Part shown: in pieces, positions 11,003 through 22,192 of the stretch
Layout of the letters: each line of letters opens with the position of its first letter
How positions within the stretch are numbered: position 1 is the stretch's first letter
From: Fragilariopsis cylindrus CCMP1102
Taxonomy: Eukaryota; Bacillariophyta; Bacillariophyceae; Bacillariales; Bacillariaceae
DNA length: 64,000 nt
Assembly (NCBI GenBank): GCA_900095095.1
Contig: FMBT01000333.1
Span: forward strand, 1-64,000
Reading direction: 5' to 3'
The notes under the pieces: generated by a model
What the model saw: the letters and a program-made list of their open reading frames with translations, nothing else
Database searches by the model: none
What the model was told of the DNA's origin: nothing
Position numbers and translations under genes: made by a program

Positions 11003-11851
11003 TCAACATTGAATGTAATTTTGCTGGTCTTGATTTTCCTGCTGCTGATGCTGCTGCTGCTGTTGGAAATTCCATTTCTTTCCGTGAACGTTATTGTTCT
11101 GAAATAGATTCATTCTTAATGGCGATGGCAATGGCGATTGAAATAGATTCATTACACTTTTAAATGGTGGTGGTTCTATTTGTAGTTGTTGTGGTTTCAT
11201 TCCTAATGGCGATGGCAGTGGCGATGGCGATGGCGACACAACTGATCGACGTTGCTCGGCGTATATGTTTAATGCTTCTTCTGAATCTTTTTTTCCCATG
11301 CTAATAGCATTGTTTGTGTTGATAAGTGTATTCGCATTTGCATATGCTTGTCGGATTGAAATATCATCATAATAGCAAGTCAATCCTTCCACTCTTTGCC
11401 ATTCTTGTTCTTGTAATACAGCATGTATTGCTTGTTTCCGTCGTGTAGTAACAGAATGCTTCAATAAACCTTTATCTTGTGTTGAATAATCTTCAAGTCC
11501 TCTTGAACAGAAGAATGGATTATAATCTGAAACATTATCCTTTTCACTTTCAGACATCATATTCATGGCATCGAGTGTCTTAAAGACGCCGTTCTGGATA
11601 CATCCAAAATCATCCTGTGTTAACCAAGTCGATGATGATGATGATTCTTGATGATTAGAACGTGTCGAGTAAATGATAACCTCATCATTAAATCGAACAC
11701 CGCGACAGGATTTCGTTGTGTTAACAGTACAACTATTCTTCTGTTCGGTCATCATTCTTCTCTTCTTGTTCATTTTTCTCGTTTTGTTGCTTCCATTGGC
11801 GTGGGGACGTCGTAGAATAGTATCGGTACGAGTAGGAGTCATATTGCACAT
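11003..11851 (-). CDS. Orphan protein of a diatom family, Gln-rich C-terminus
   Basis: 282 codons, ATG at 11849-11851, with a nearby alternative Met three codons on. After a basic N-terminus comes a conserved-looking core: VRFNDEVIIY (residues about 52-61), TWLTQDDFGCI, then CSRGLEDYSTQ, followed by an amphipathic helix (RRKQAIHAVLQEQEWQRVEG) and DISIRQAY. The order RGLE, KQAI-AVL-EQ, I-x-Y is one I associate, from memory, with a family of uncharacterised proteins present in many copies in diatoms. The remaining third is Pro/Ser and Gln-rich (PSPSPLPSPLG, QQQQQHQQQ) and probably disordered. There is no signal peptide and the function is unknown. Confidence 0.7.
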   Translation of the reverse strand: MCNMTPTRTDTILRRPHANGSNKTRKMNKKRRMMTEQKNSCTVNTTKSCRGVRFNDEVIIYSTRSNHQESSSSSTWLTQDDFGCIQNGVFKTLDAMNMMSESEKDNVSDYNPFFCSRGLEDYSTQDKGLLKHSVTTRRKQAIHAVLQEQEWQRVEGLTCYYDDISIRQAYANANTLINTNNAISMGKKDSEEALNIYAEQRRSVVSPSPSPLPSPLGMKPQQLQIEPPPFKSVMNLFQSPLPSPLRMNLFQNNNVHGKKWNFQQQQQHQQQENQDQQNYIQC

Positions 11852-13293
11852 TTTTTAGTTGAGTGATAATAACGGTAAGGACTAAAGTTGACAGTGCCTT
11901 TTTGTTCTACTGAAAATGAGTTTGAATAGTTTGAAGATAATTTAATGAATACTGTGAGTTAGTAGTAATGCCGCGAAAAAAAATAATGGAAAAAAGATCT
12001 AACGATCTGGCTCGCCAATTCAAAAATAAATTCTGTGTGAAAAACACTCGTCAAAAAAATGACATACTGGTATCTTGGTGATAAATTGGGCGATTATTAT
12101 ATGAGACAGCGACATCATTTTCATTCATCTTCCTTGCAACGTCACTACAATAGCATAAATGCGTAGTCGTTATTGTGCCAGCGAGCCGAAAGATATAAGC
12201 GAGCCTATCGTGTCATCACTTTTTATATGACATCATCTATTTAAACTCGTATGATTTTGTGCGTACGAGCTTTATAAGTCATCCCCCCAAAAAAGAGAAG
12301 CTGTCAATATGTCAACATTTAAACTGTTAACGATGTCCAAACTTCATACTGGTACTACTGTAACTCAGGAATAGTCTTTGTGTGTCATGTGGGTCATGCG
12401 CATGCATACCTATCAGGCAATAGGTTTTACTTCGAACAATTATAGATTATAAATTAAAGTTATGCCATGCCTTGTCGTAAAGAAAATTATTTGCTTTTCT
12501 CTCAAAGGCAATCATTTATAATTTTTGTGAGCAAATGCGATTAAATCAAAAATCAAACAATTATGTCGGGGGGTCATACTTATGCCTTAGGAACGTTATT
12601 TTAAAGTCACTACTCCTGTAATGATTCGAACAACCGCGATGGGCATACTGGTAATAAATATGACTTTGAACACGTCGATAGGTCATTTATCAATCGTTGT
12701 CCGTAATAATATCGCCCTGATTTTTTTGTATAATAATGATCGTACTACTGTACTTCGTAGTATGACTCGACCCGCATCGAGTCACGATCTCTCCTCCTGT
12801 TCAAATCGCAAGAATCAATGGAATCAAGAATGAATTGAATGAATCGAATGAATCAATCACATGAGGACATGATGTCAAGGATAAGCAATTCTTCCCGAGT
12901 TTTCGACTTTTTTCTTCAAACCCTAACCCCAATATAAAAAAAAATGAAAAGAAAAGAACGAAGGAATGAATCGAATGAATCAAATCATGCTGCCTGCAAA
13001 TCTTTCACGAGATTCAAATTCAACTTGTGATACAGTAGTATGCATGAATGATGTCACGACGTCCACAAGCCACAGCCACACGAGAGAATTTGCACGTTGT
13101 TGTGCTTTTTACGTGTATGAAATCTTAGCGACGTACAAGTAAAACAACTACCGGCACTGTACAGTGACAGTAACTCGCCATTTGCACCCTACATCCCATC
13201 GTTCACTACGCTTCACGATCTTCTTCTTCTTGTAGTTGTTCTGACACTTTCTTAATTTACTTACTTTAAAATAAAACAATCAAAATATATATA
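11852..13293. other. Intergenic, upstream region of the antenna gene; GAATGAATC-type repeat
   Basis: No gene supported. A degenerate GAATCAA/GAATGAATC repeat occurs at about 12814-12857, with a second patch at 12960-12985. The last 90 bp before 13294 (A-rich leader ending AAAATATATATA) is the 5' leader of the antenna gene. Confidence 0.45.
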
Positions 13294-13905
13294 ATGAAAT
13301 CTGTTATTATCGCCTCCCTTCTTGCCTCCGCAGCTGCATTCGCACCTGTTGCACAAAAGTCAACTTCCACCACTTCGTTGGCGGCATTCGAAGATGCTCT
13401 TGGTGCCCAACCTCCACTTGGTTTCTTTGATCCATTAGGATTAGTTTCCGATGGTGATCAAGAAAAATTTGATAACTTACGATACGTGGAAATCAAACAT
13501 GGACGTATTTGTATGTTAGCATTCTTAGGACAAATTGTCACCAGAAATGGACAACATTTGCCCGGTGCGATTGATAAGGCCGGACATTCCTTTAGTGATT
13601 TTCCTAATGGATGGGCTGCCATTCAAGGTCCTGATGCTATTCCTGGTGGTGGATTAGCACAATTGATTATCTTTATTGCAATCTTAGAATTAAGTATTAT
13701 GAAAGATGTGACCGGACAAGGTGAATTTGTTGGTGATTTCCGGAATGGATTTTTAGATTTTGGTTGGGATAAATTATCACCAGAAACACAATTAAAAAAA
13801 CGTGCAGTGGAATTAAATCAAGGTCGAGCCGCTATGCTTGGTATTCTTGGACTAATGGTCCATGAACAACTTGGTGGAGTTCTCCCTATTGTGGGACAAA
13901 TGTAA
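13294..13905 (+). CDS. Fucoxanthin chlorophyll a/c-binding light-harvesting protein (Lhcf type)
   Basis: 203 codons, intronless. The N-terminus is a bipartite plastid-targeting presequence: a signal peptide (MKSVIIASLLASAAA) followed by the diatom cleavage motif with essential Phe (AAFAPV) and a short Ser/Thr transit part. The mature protein, from about residue 30, has the three-helix LHC fold. Helix 1 is RYVEIKHGRICMLAFLGQIV, with the chlorophyll-ligand E-x-x-H-x-R signature. The middle helix is around AQLIIFIAILELSIM. Helix 3 is RAVELNQGRAAMLGILGLM, with the matching E-x-N-x-x-R. Length and layout match Lhcf/FCP proteins, which bind fucoxanthin and chlorophylls a and c in the thylakoid antenna. 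The exact subclass cannot be fixed by eye. Codon use is more regular than in its low-complexity neighbours, as expected for a highly expressed gene. Confidence 0.93.
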   Translation: MKSVIIASLLASAAAFAPVAQKSTSTTSLAAFEDALGAQPPLGFFDPLGLVSDGDQEKFDNLRYVEIKHGRICMLAFLGQIVTRNGQHLPGAIDKAGHSFSDFPNGWAAIQGPDAIPGGGLAQLIIFIAILELSIMKDVTGQGEFVGDFRNGFLDFGWDKLSPETQLKKRAVELNQGRAAMLGILGLMVHEQLGGVLPIVGQM

Positions 13906-15050
13906 ATTTATCATTCACAAACACAACACACACACATCATAAGACGTACTGTACACGTCTTTCGTTCGTTCGTCACCATGGACGGAAACGATTGACTTGA
14001 CACAGTTTACCCGGTCGAGTAGAATTTAAATTACAATACTTAGATTGATTACAATTTTATTCCCAAAAACAAACAACACGCACAGACCTACCTCTTCTAT
14101 TCTCCCTATTCAATAATACTATTGTACTATAATCTTTATAATTAATTCTAGCTAGATAAATAGACTTCTTCAACGAGTATTGTCATACTTATGCCTCTCT
14201 CTCTCTCTCTCTCTCTCTGTAGAGAAACTCAATATACTGTCGTGCGTACATGCATGCATAGTACACAGCTACAGTTACAGGTAGGCGCTCCACGACATGG
14301 TAGTCTGTTCAAGTTAGAATACAAGCATGACAGACTACTACTAAGCTAATCCACCCACTCACTCACTCACTATATACACATACAATGTACTATGCAGGAA
14401 GGAAGGAATTATATGATTGTATAAATAATAGGAATTTTGTTGTGGTATGTTGTCACACCATATTACGATATCATTACCACCCCTTCATCCATCCATCCAT
14501 CCATCCATCCATCCATCCACTTTGGTGTGAAATAATATACCTGTTGCTACTGTTGACATTACACTACACTGTTGATTGACCCCATATTGATATCATGATG
14601 TGCTGGTGTTATATATATTGAGTACAGTACAGTAGCAGGATAGGAGGTAGTAGAAAGGAGATGTGGTGGTGGTGGTGTGGTCAGTGCATGCATATGGCAT
14701 CATCATCATACTACTACTACAGTACTGCTTGTATCACTGCTAAACTATTACAGTACTATCAAGTACTACTAGTGCAGATTATACACCCTTATTTTACTAC
14801 TGTACAACAAGGTAAGCTTGTTGTGTGCATATTTTTTATCTTTATTATAGGATAGGAGGAGCAGAGTGTGATCAATCACAAGGTGCAAAACATCAAGCAA
14901 CAAGCTTGCTGCCCTGCTGATTGATGGTAATCCTTGCCTGCTTATAGATAATTTTCAATTTTTGGTGGTTATGGTCTAAGAAACTGGTCAACACATATGA
15001 GATGGGGGTTGGTCAGTTGGCAGTGGTGGTAGTGGTAGACTGTTCTACAG
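13906..15050. other. Intergenic with microsatellites
   Basis: Contains a (CT)n run near 14192-14218, a (CATC)n run near 14484-14518, a CACT repeat near 14355 and dispersed GTACAGTAC motifs. No coding signal. Confidence 0.6.
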
Positions 15051-15053
15051 GCA

Positions 15054-15123
<70 letters not shown>

Positions 15124-17940
15124 TATGTGTGGGTGTGTATGTGTATGTGTGGGTGGGTGTGGGTGTGGGTATTTCCCCAATTCAGGGTGCACAATAAGCA
15201 ATTCTTCTGTAAAAGCATACTACTAACTTATTGTTTATTCTGCACTTCGTTACTAGTTATGGCTGACATAAATGCATTTAATTTCATTAAGATGATGATA
15301 GATAACATAAGTCACAAACACTGCATGTGTTTTCTTGTGTTGCACAGACATAAGTGGAGGCGCACATGGAATGCACACTCTATCCTCTTTGCTGGTAGGC
15401 AAATAACAGAGCACACTGAACAAACACAAGAGGGGTAAGCAACACACAGAGAGAGAGAGAGAGAAGGAGCATCTGAAAAGTCATCATCAACAAGAATCAA
15501 CAAACATCATTGGTGAACAAGAAGCAGAAAAGTAGACAACAGAGCACAGTAGAATAGAAGGTAGGTAAGCAAAAGAGCACCCATAAATATCTGTGAATAG
15601 TATGCATGTTGGAACAACTATTAGCAAGTGGCAATGAAAGAGAAACAAGTAATTAAGCAACAGAAGCATGAAAAGAACCTAATGTACTCCAAAAACAATG
15701 ATGAAAGATAAACAAGAAGAAGGTGAGCAACAGAGCACAAAAACCACAGCAAGAAACAATAGAGCAAACACAAACACACACACACAGCACAGCACAGCAC
15801 AGCACAGCACAGATCATCACAAGGAAGGTATGTTTACAAGCATCAACAGCAGCCTGAACAAGACAGTAGACAAGAGATCACTGGTTGGCAGGCAGGCAGG
15901 CAGGCAGGCAGGTAGGTAGGTAAGCAATAAAGTAGTGTGTAAGCAGTGCTGCACTATTATCCAATCATTAGCTACTGACATATGGATTGTCTATGAGGAA
16001 CAATACTAAAATGGCGCAAACATTGGCTCAAAAAAGAAAGAAATAGCCAATAGTGTTGTTGTATCACTGGTGAATCTACTCTCCTGGTTCATGCTGTTTT
16101 TATCTGTTCCTGTAATACCTGTCATCCATAATAATTCTATGAAACAACAACAAACTGCAGCTGTCTGAGAATTTGTTGTGCATTGATTAAAGAGGTAAAT
16201 GACAACAAGTACATTCTCTCCTGGTGTGTGCTGGTTTTGGCTGCTATTGCAGACTAAAAAATGTGAAACAGCAAACAGAACTGCAGTGACTGCTGCATAA
16301 GGATTTGAAATGTGCATCTTGTGTAAATTTGTGCATTTATTAAAGGGATAATTTAATGATGGGAGGTAAAGGAAAACAAAACTACTGGGTGTATTGCTGG
16401 TACATCCTCTTCTGTTGTGTTCATGTTGTTGCATGCTGAAATTCTATTCCTACTGTTAGCCAAGCAACAATAATGTTGATGCATGGATCCCACTCAACAG
16501 GGTGGAAAAAAGAACTGACTGCTGTGTGTTCAGGAATAATACTGTTGGTATATCACTGGTTGCTCTATTCCTCGAAGCACAGGCACATACATGGTACAGG
16601 TTATATATTTCTGGTAGTTAACTGCTTGTTAACTTTTCCCTGTTAAAAGCTTGCTGACCAAACAACAATATGAAATAGCAGCAAGAACTACTGCCATATT
16701 TGACAACATTTGCCGCCTCACTAACTACTGTGTAAAGATTTGATGTATATTTGTACAGACTTCTACTTAGAAGGTTGGACTGATGGTAACCCACATCTGA
16801 TGCATGCGCATGAAGTAGGTTCTATTTCTCTTCAACCAAACAATATGGATGGAACAAAAATAACAATAAGTGCTCCTTTGTTAGAATTTACTACTACTAT
16901 GCATTATTTCTTGTAGGCTTCTTCATTTAAAATTTGGATTGAGGTAACAAAGGACAACACTGATAGTGTCATATCTCTGGATCCACTCCTTCTCCATGCA
17001 GACTTTCTTGTTTTATCTATTTCTATCAACCTGAAGATATGACTGCTGCTGCACATCCTGTAGCTTCCTTCATGTTGTAAAGATTTTATGTATAGATTCA
17101 TGACGGTGTACCACCAGTGGATCCACTGCTGCCTGATATGTACCCATGTAGGCTCTACTGCCTTTTCTTGGGTTGTATCCAGTAATAATATTATACTATA
17201 TCACTGGTGGATTCACTACAGTACATGCACACTAGCTAGCACAGATGCAGGTTCTATCTGGTCTTGTTAACCTTGCTATATAGAACAATAACAAGAACTG
17301 CTGTTGTGTTTGAATTGATTGTACAACACCTCCTGTAAACTTCTGCACATAAATACTGCATTGGGGGGGGGGGGGGGGGGTTCTTGAGATCCTCCCATCA
17401 CCATTAAGGAAGAACCCTACCAAATGCAATAGCCCCAGTTGAACTGTAGTGTGACAGCCAACCTTACATACTGCAATCTTTGCTCACTCCATCCTAGAAT
17501 GAATGGACAGAAATACTAACCAACTAGCTATGATAAGAGCAAAGCTCCACAGCCATAAGTTATCGTTTATCTTGAATAATAATCTTTAATAATAAAACAA
17601 CTCTAGTTAGTCTGGTGGATCCACTCCTGGTTCATGCTGGTTCTATCTATCTCTATTAGTAAAAAAACTGCTGCTACTGTGTGAGAATTTGCTCTACACT
17701 TCTTGTAAACTTTTGCATGTAAAGGCTGTACAACACTCTTGGCACATGAGCATGCAGTTTCTATTCCTGCCAACCAAACAGTATGAAACAAAACCAACAC
17801 CACCAACATTTACGATTGTGTGAGAATTTAAACTTCTGTATGTACAGGTTTCATAAAGGTAAAGGACAACAATATTGGTATATCACTGCTCTGGTGGATA
17901 CTTGTCTCCCTGCCTGTTATGGCACACACTATTGCATGAT
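15051..17940 (+). repeat. Complex repeat, copy A (homologous to 33.08-34.69 kb)
   Basis: It begins with (GT)n and (GA)n arrays (about 15058-15116). The left half carries a recurring motif close to GTAAGCAACAGAGCAC about every 100-170 bp (near 15437, 15537, 15725). The right half consists of diverged units of about 160-250 bp. Each unit carries variants of TGGTGGATCCACTCC, CATGCTGGTTCTATCT, AACAAGAACTGC and CTTGTAAACTTTTGCATGTAAA; clear starts are near 16060, 16980, 17110, 17200 and 17610. Reading frames on both strands are heavily interrupted, so I see no protein. A run of 18 G sits at 17363-17380. The same organisation recurs in the same orientation at 33.08-34.69 kb. Confidence 0.75.
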
Positions 17941-18104
17941 GGGCGTGTTCCGGATGGAGGTGTACTTTTTTGACCACGCGGGACTTATTTTTTTGATTCA
18001 AATAATATGTGCGATACCTCGCGACAAGGAAAATTCTTTTAAATTATTAAGAATTGAAACGGAAAATTATTCACATCATCATGCTAATGGGAATGTATTG
18101 AATC

Positions 18105-18497
18105 GAACCTCCATGGATATCGGTTTGTTCAATACAACCTTATAAGACGAAATATAGATAACTATACGGTTAATAGAGACAAAATGTTTGGGCTGAATTT
18201 GGTCATTTGGGGAAAATTCTATGGGGTCGTATATTGATGGAAGGCAAATTTCAAATCGCCAGGAAGAGGTGCATAAGACAGGGAAATTAAAAATCTAACA
18301 ATTGATTAATAGATAAAGTACTGGTACAGAAGTCTCTATTAGCGTTACATTAGTCAATGTGATAATTTTTACTGTTATTGTTATATAAAGAGATGACCCA
18401 TCATCAATGGGTATGCTGGACGTGTTTTTTAGAAGAAGGAAAATATTATTCTAATCCGCCTGCCATACCTATATGACCTCATAGAATTTTCCCAGAG
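18105..18497. mobile_element. Non-autonomous inverted-repeat element, copy A
   Basis: An imperfect inverted repeat joins 18210-18247 (GAAAATTCTATGGGGTCGTA...) with 18457-18493 (...TATGACCTCATAGAATTTTC). The left arm reads AGACGAAATATAG...TGAATTTGGTCAT and the interior holds AGAGGTGCATAAGA and CATCAATGGGTATG. All of these recur, in the same order, in the element at 31.7-32.2 kb. Sequence outside the left arm (GAATCGAACCTCCATGGATA, about 18099) also matches the right flank of copy B in reverse complement, so the full terminal repeat is longer than the part kept on the right here. There is no coding capacity, so this is MITE- or foldback-like. Confidence 0.65.
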
Positions 18498-18519
18498 ACG
18501 ACTGAGGAAACAATGATCA

Positions 18520-18666
18520 TGCATCATCGTATCATATCGTATGGTATCGTATCGCATGGCATGGCATGGCATGTCATCGTATCGTATCGTATCGTATCGT
18601 ATCGTATCGTATCATATCATACCGTACCGTACCGTACCGTACCGTACCGTACCGTATCGTATCGCA
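18520..18666. repeat. Pentanucleotide microsatellite (ATCGT/ATGGC/ACCGT)n
   Basis: Nearly continuous 5-bp repeats that change composition along the array: GTATC/CGTAT, then GCATG, then CGTAT, then ACCGT, then CGTAT again. A separate (ATGT)n run lies at about 18914-18943 and a (TCTATT)n stretch at about 19015-19035. Confidence 0.9.
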
Positions 18667-19078
18667 TTGACTACGACCATACGTATCTTTCTAAATACTA
18701 GCCATATAATTAGTTATATGTACATAGCAAATAAATGGATGTCTATTAATATGTATTATATAAATTAAGCCTCTGCTAGCTACACGTAATAGCTGGGTTG
18801 CATGAAACAATGCGTGGACTGCCGCCATACGGGTCTCTTCTTCACACAAATAACGTATTGATCTTCTGTTGAAAATCAAATGTGTATGGAACTTATTTAT
18901 ATGCTATATGTGTTCATGTATGTATGTATGTATGTATGTATGTAGAATGCAATTGGTAGATGTAATGTACGTTCCATGTATTCGTTCCCATCAATCCTAA
19001 TACATATTGATTCTATTTCTATTTCTATTTCTGTTTCTGTTTCTTCTTCTTTTTCATATTATTATGCGAGTGAATGAA

Positions 19079-19606
19079 TCACCATCCGATGACAGGATAC
19101 TCACGGCAATATAGTTCACCGTTAATAACGCCAAATCCTTCAACTGAATTAGATTCGACACTACCTTTTCTTGCTTCTCCTTCTACTACTCCCTTCGAAT
19201 CCTGTGTGGCAGTGGTATTATTAGGGAGACACCGGAGTGCAAGTGCAGCTGAAGCTGCCTCTTTGGAACGGTACGCACCACACAGTCCCCTACCCATAGG
19301 ATGATTTGGATCGAAATCATCACCCTTAATCCAATCATGATAAAATATTAGCCATATCGTATTATTGTTGGTGTCATTGTTCTTCGAGTTTTCTTTTTCC
19401 TTCGGACTTACACCCTTCAGGATCAAAGGAGCACTGATGTGACTTTCGCATCGTCCTGCTACTCCGCTCGTTTTACAATTACAATTGCCCTCCTTATCAT
19501 TGTAATTCAAATCCAAGACGCACGGTTTGTTATCCTCACAAGCAAAGATACCAGACATCATTTGCTGCTTATTATCATCTTTACTGGATTTGTTACATAT
19601 GACCAT
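19079..19606 (-). CDS. Orphan Cys-containing protein, function unknown
   Basis: 175 codons from the ATG at 19604-19606. The frame is open another 44 codons upstream but without an ATG. The core has spaced cysteines (FACEDNKPCVLDLN, NCNCKTSG, GRCESH, RGLCGAY, LRCLP, YCREY) and a Trp/His/Asp segment WLIFYHDWIKGDDFDPNHP. A small Ala-rich helix (SKEAASAALALRCL) follows, then an acidic linker and a C-terminal GVINGELYCREYPVIGW. No signal peptide or membrane segment is present in the chosen model. The balanced composition suggests a folded protein, unlike many ORFs here. I do not recognise the family; the Cys pattern could be structural or metal-binding. Confidence 0.6.
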   Translation of the reverse strand: MVICNKSSKDDNKQQMMSGIFACEDNKPCVLDLNYNDKEGNCNCKTSGVAGRCESHISAPLILKGVSPKEKENSKNNDTNNNTIWLIFYHDWIKGDDFDPNHPMGRGLCGAYRSKEAASAALALRCLPNNTTATQDSKGVVEGEARKGSVESNSVEGFGVINGELYCREYPVIGW

Positions 19607-20145
19607 TCTAAGATTGGTTAAAGTTGTGTTTCTTTTTGCACGAAGTACTTTTGAATATGCTAGATTACCGAACGATACGATACGATACAATATAATAGAA
19701 TATGACAGGGGAAAGGAAAATATTAGAACGATAATCAAGACGGTTGCATGGTCATGTCAACAAAAGTCGATGTATACAGTATAAGGATTGCCAGTTCAGA
19801 TGAATTTCTCACCCTGGATCGATTCGGCATTTGCTGAAAAATGATCAAAGAGGAACATAGTAATAATGATGAATGAGCAGTACAGTATGGAGAGTAATAC
19901 GTTAATAATGATAACAATAATGAGGTGATTTTATCACTATCCGCGAAGAAATCGCCGAAAAAGAAAGAGAATACAGAGAGCTTTTACGAAGCGGAGTTGC
20001 ACATGACATCATAAAAATCAATTTTGTTCAAGGTAAAAAAATAGAAAACAAAAAGGAAATTTTAATTGGCTACACTTCAATCGTGTTCTCAGGGAGTCGA
20101 GTCACGAGTTACATCGCCATTTTACATCATGTGTCATGACATGCT
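19607..20145. other. Intergenic
   Basis: No gene supported. Near the right end, CGAGTCACGAGTTACATCGC (20098 onward) is the first of two direct copies; the second begins at 20313. Confidence 0.45.
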
Positions 20146-20222
20146 GGACCATCTTCCGCTCGGCAAGTTAGAAAATTTGTTTTTATGAAAAAATAAAATT
20201 ATCGGACCCCCCTTTTCGCACG
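20146..20222 (+). mobile_element. Partial copy of the MITE found at 55987-56170
   Basis: Starts with the 19-bp terminal sequence GGACCATCTTCCGCTCGGC, identical to the left end at 55987. It remains alignable for about 75 bp (GCAAG-TA-AAA-TTGTTT, AAAAAATAAAATT, GACCCCCnTTTTCGC). I cannot find the opposite terminus downstream, so this copy is truncated or diverged. Confidence 0.7.
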
Positions 20223-20260
20223 GTAAAAATATTTTTGCTATTTGATTGCTTAACTCGATA

Positions 20261-20307
20261 ATTGTCGGAATCAATCTCGACAATTATCAAGATTGATTCC
20301 GACAAAT
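20261..20307. repeat. Short hairpin-forming inverted repeat
   Basis: TGTCGGAATCAATCT and its exact reverse complement AGATTGATTCCGACA flank a 12-base spacer. This gives a stable 15-bp stem. It lies between the two direct copies of CGAGTCACGAGTTACATCGC (20098 and 20313). Confidence 0.8.
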
Positions 20308-20339
20308 TGCTTCGAGTCACGAGTTACATCGCCATTTTG

Positions 20340-21112
20340 CTGTTACATATGTCATGGCTCCACTAATTAGCTTATGGATCCTTTTTTGAAAGGCGACTCA
20401 TTTATTTCTTCATAGATCTGTTCGGATCGCAAAAGTGTACAGTAATAGTAACAGTACGGTAGGACCCAAAAGCACCACAAAAGATGTCCACCTTGATATA
20501 TTGTATCAAGTCGAATGTCCACGAAGAACAAGCAAAGAACAAAGAAGGCTGAAGTGATAATTATAAAATAGAAATACGCTTTTCCGCAGATATTTTATTT
20601 AAGCGTGTTGACCATCAATTGTTTGGACATTCGATTTGCTGGGGCCTTCCTGCAGTATAGATATAATTATATAACCTGTTATTTAAAAGCTGCCGCTTCG
20701 CTCCTTACCGCCTTAGAAAGACTAGTAAGACAACGGTCGACCCGCCTAGATATAATTAGTATATCAGGTATTAGGTCAACAATCAATGTCAATGTCAAGA
20801 TGGCATGTATATTATGATGTCACCAGTTTCTTTTGGACTTTACTATATCTCGATCGATGCACTATATTGATGCTTCTAACGTATAACAGCAACACTCGTC
20901 ACTCCACATTTACTAGTTACCGCTACGATTCAAACATATAAAAAAGTACTTATTACTGTAGCGAAAAGGGGACTGAACGTACCGAAGTACAATATATCAA
21001 AAGGAAAATAGCAGACCAAGGACTTGTCAGCTTTTCCACAGTAAGAAGAAAGAAAGAAGGAAGGAAGGGAAATTAAAAAGGACATAAGAAGGAAGGAATA
21101 ACGATCACAACG
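20340..21112. other. Intergenic, 5' region of the 21113 gene
   Basis: AT-rich. A 70-codon open frame at 20605-20817 has no recognisable domain and I do not call it. Confidence 0.4.
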
Positions 21113-22192
21113 ATGTTTCCACAACAGCTAAGTCATTATGGGGTTCTTATTATTATCGCATCGATATATTTATCTACGACCATGATTCTTCAACAGAAGT
21201 CAAAAGATGCAATTGAAATAGAACGTGAGAAGCTAATGATTCGTAAAGAAATGGAGACAGAAATTGCTGATAGTCAAGCAGAACGTGTATTTGAGATAAA
21301 ACAAGAAGATTTATACTATAAACAAGAAAAGATGGATGCCGAAAAAATGGATCTAATAACAAAATTGCATTTAGAGAAAACATTACAACAAGAAACAGAT
21401 ATTATTTTACGTGAAATGAAAGATATTGATTTTAGAATTGGATCCGGTAGAATTGAAGTTTATATTACGATGGATCCTGTTGATCCTGTTGCTGGTGGCG
21501 GTCTTGAAGTGTATGGGAATATAAAAGTAGGTACTATTCTATTTATTGATAAAGAAACTGATAGAGTAACTGAATTTAGTGGTACTAAAGCACAAACGAT
21601 ACAACAGCAGCAGCAACAACAACAACAAGCACAGCATAGTACATTAGTTATTGATAATAGGACTGAAGTTGATGCTGATAGCTCTTTCCCTGTCGAGGCA
21701 TCTAGTAGCCATACATTGATACAAGAATGTAACCCATCAGATGCAATCATGATATCCAAGAAAGGAGTTACAATGTACGATGAAGATATTTCTCCAATTA
21801 TAATCACATCTCAAAATACTACATATGTAGAATTTAAAGTGGTGAACACATTTAGTGCTGCTTTCAAAAGTGTTTACACTGAATACGATACCGGAATGTC
21901 TGGGGACTTTGAATGCGTAGAGGAACAAAATGTCAAACCGTTGTCAGTTATTAGTAGTAACTTTAAAGCTGATTGTACAGGTAGTAGTACCGATACGCAT
22001 TCAATCGTAAATATATTCTTTTCGAATGATGCTAATAATAACGGTGATGATAGTAATATGTTTATTTTAAGTCCAAATGATAATGCTCGCATACCAAATT
22101 ATTGTCATCCGACGAATGGTGAGGAAGTTTTCACTGTTATGTACACCTTCAAACTTTCCTGTGTAAACCCATGTAAGAATACACGTTTTTAA
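21113..22192 (+). CDS. Signal-anchored coiled-coil protein with C-terminal Cys-containing domain
   Basis: 359 codons, ATG at 21113, intronless. The hydrophobic N-terminus (YGVLIIIASIYLSTTMILQ, residues about 9-27) is a signal peptide or signal anchor. A highly charged coiled coil follows to about residue 110 (EIEREKLMIRKEMETEIADSQ, EDLYYKQEKMDAEKMDLI). A Gln run lies at about 163-173. The C-terminal half (about 205-359) is beta-rich, with cysteines in ECNPSD, FECVEE, ADCTGS, NYCHP and LSCVNPC, and includes DISPIIITSQNTTYVEFKVVNTFSAA. It is the intact relative of the broken gene at 2512-3256 and shows what that copy has lost. The family looks diatom-restricted to me (memory, not a search). A surface or endomembrane location is inferred. 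Confidence 0.8.
   Translation: MFPQQLSHYGVLIIIASIYLSTTMILQQKSKDAIEIEREKLMIRKEMETEIADSQAERVFEIKQEDLYYKQEKMDAEKMDLITKLHLEKTLQQETDIILREMKDIDFRIGSGRIEVYITMDPVDPVAGGGLEVYGNIKVGTILFIDKETDRVTEFSGTKAQTIQQQQQQQQQAQHSTLVIDNRTEVDADSSFPVEASSSHTLIQECNPSDAIMISKKGVTMYDEDISPIIITSQNTTYVEFKVVNTFSAAFKSVYTEYDTGMSGDFECVEEQNVKPLSVISSNFKADCTGSSTDTHSIVNIFFSNDANNNGDDSNMFILSPNDNARIPNYCHPTNGEEVFTVMYTFKLSCVNPCKNTRF

Noticed and set aside
12911-12921. CCCTAA-like word suggesting telomeric repeat (also near 4905 and 6200)
   Set aside because: Single isolated words, no tandem array.
14484-14518. (CATC)n run as a possible CRISPR-like array
   Set aside because: Plain tetranucleotide microsatellite with no spacers, in a eukaryotic genome.
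16006-16434. 142-codon minus-strand frame in complex repeat copy A, with similarity to minus-strand frames in copy B
   Set aside because: The shared peptides reflect the shared repeat DNA; the frame is not kept open between copies and has no domain.
18513-18768. Overlapping open frames rich in Tyr/Arg/Val/Ser
   Set aside because: Produced by the pentanucleotide microsatellite.
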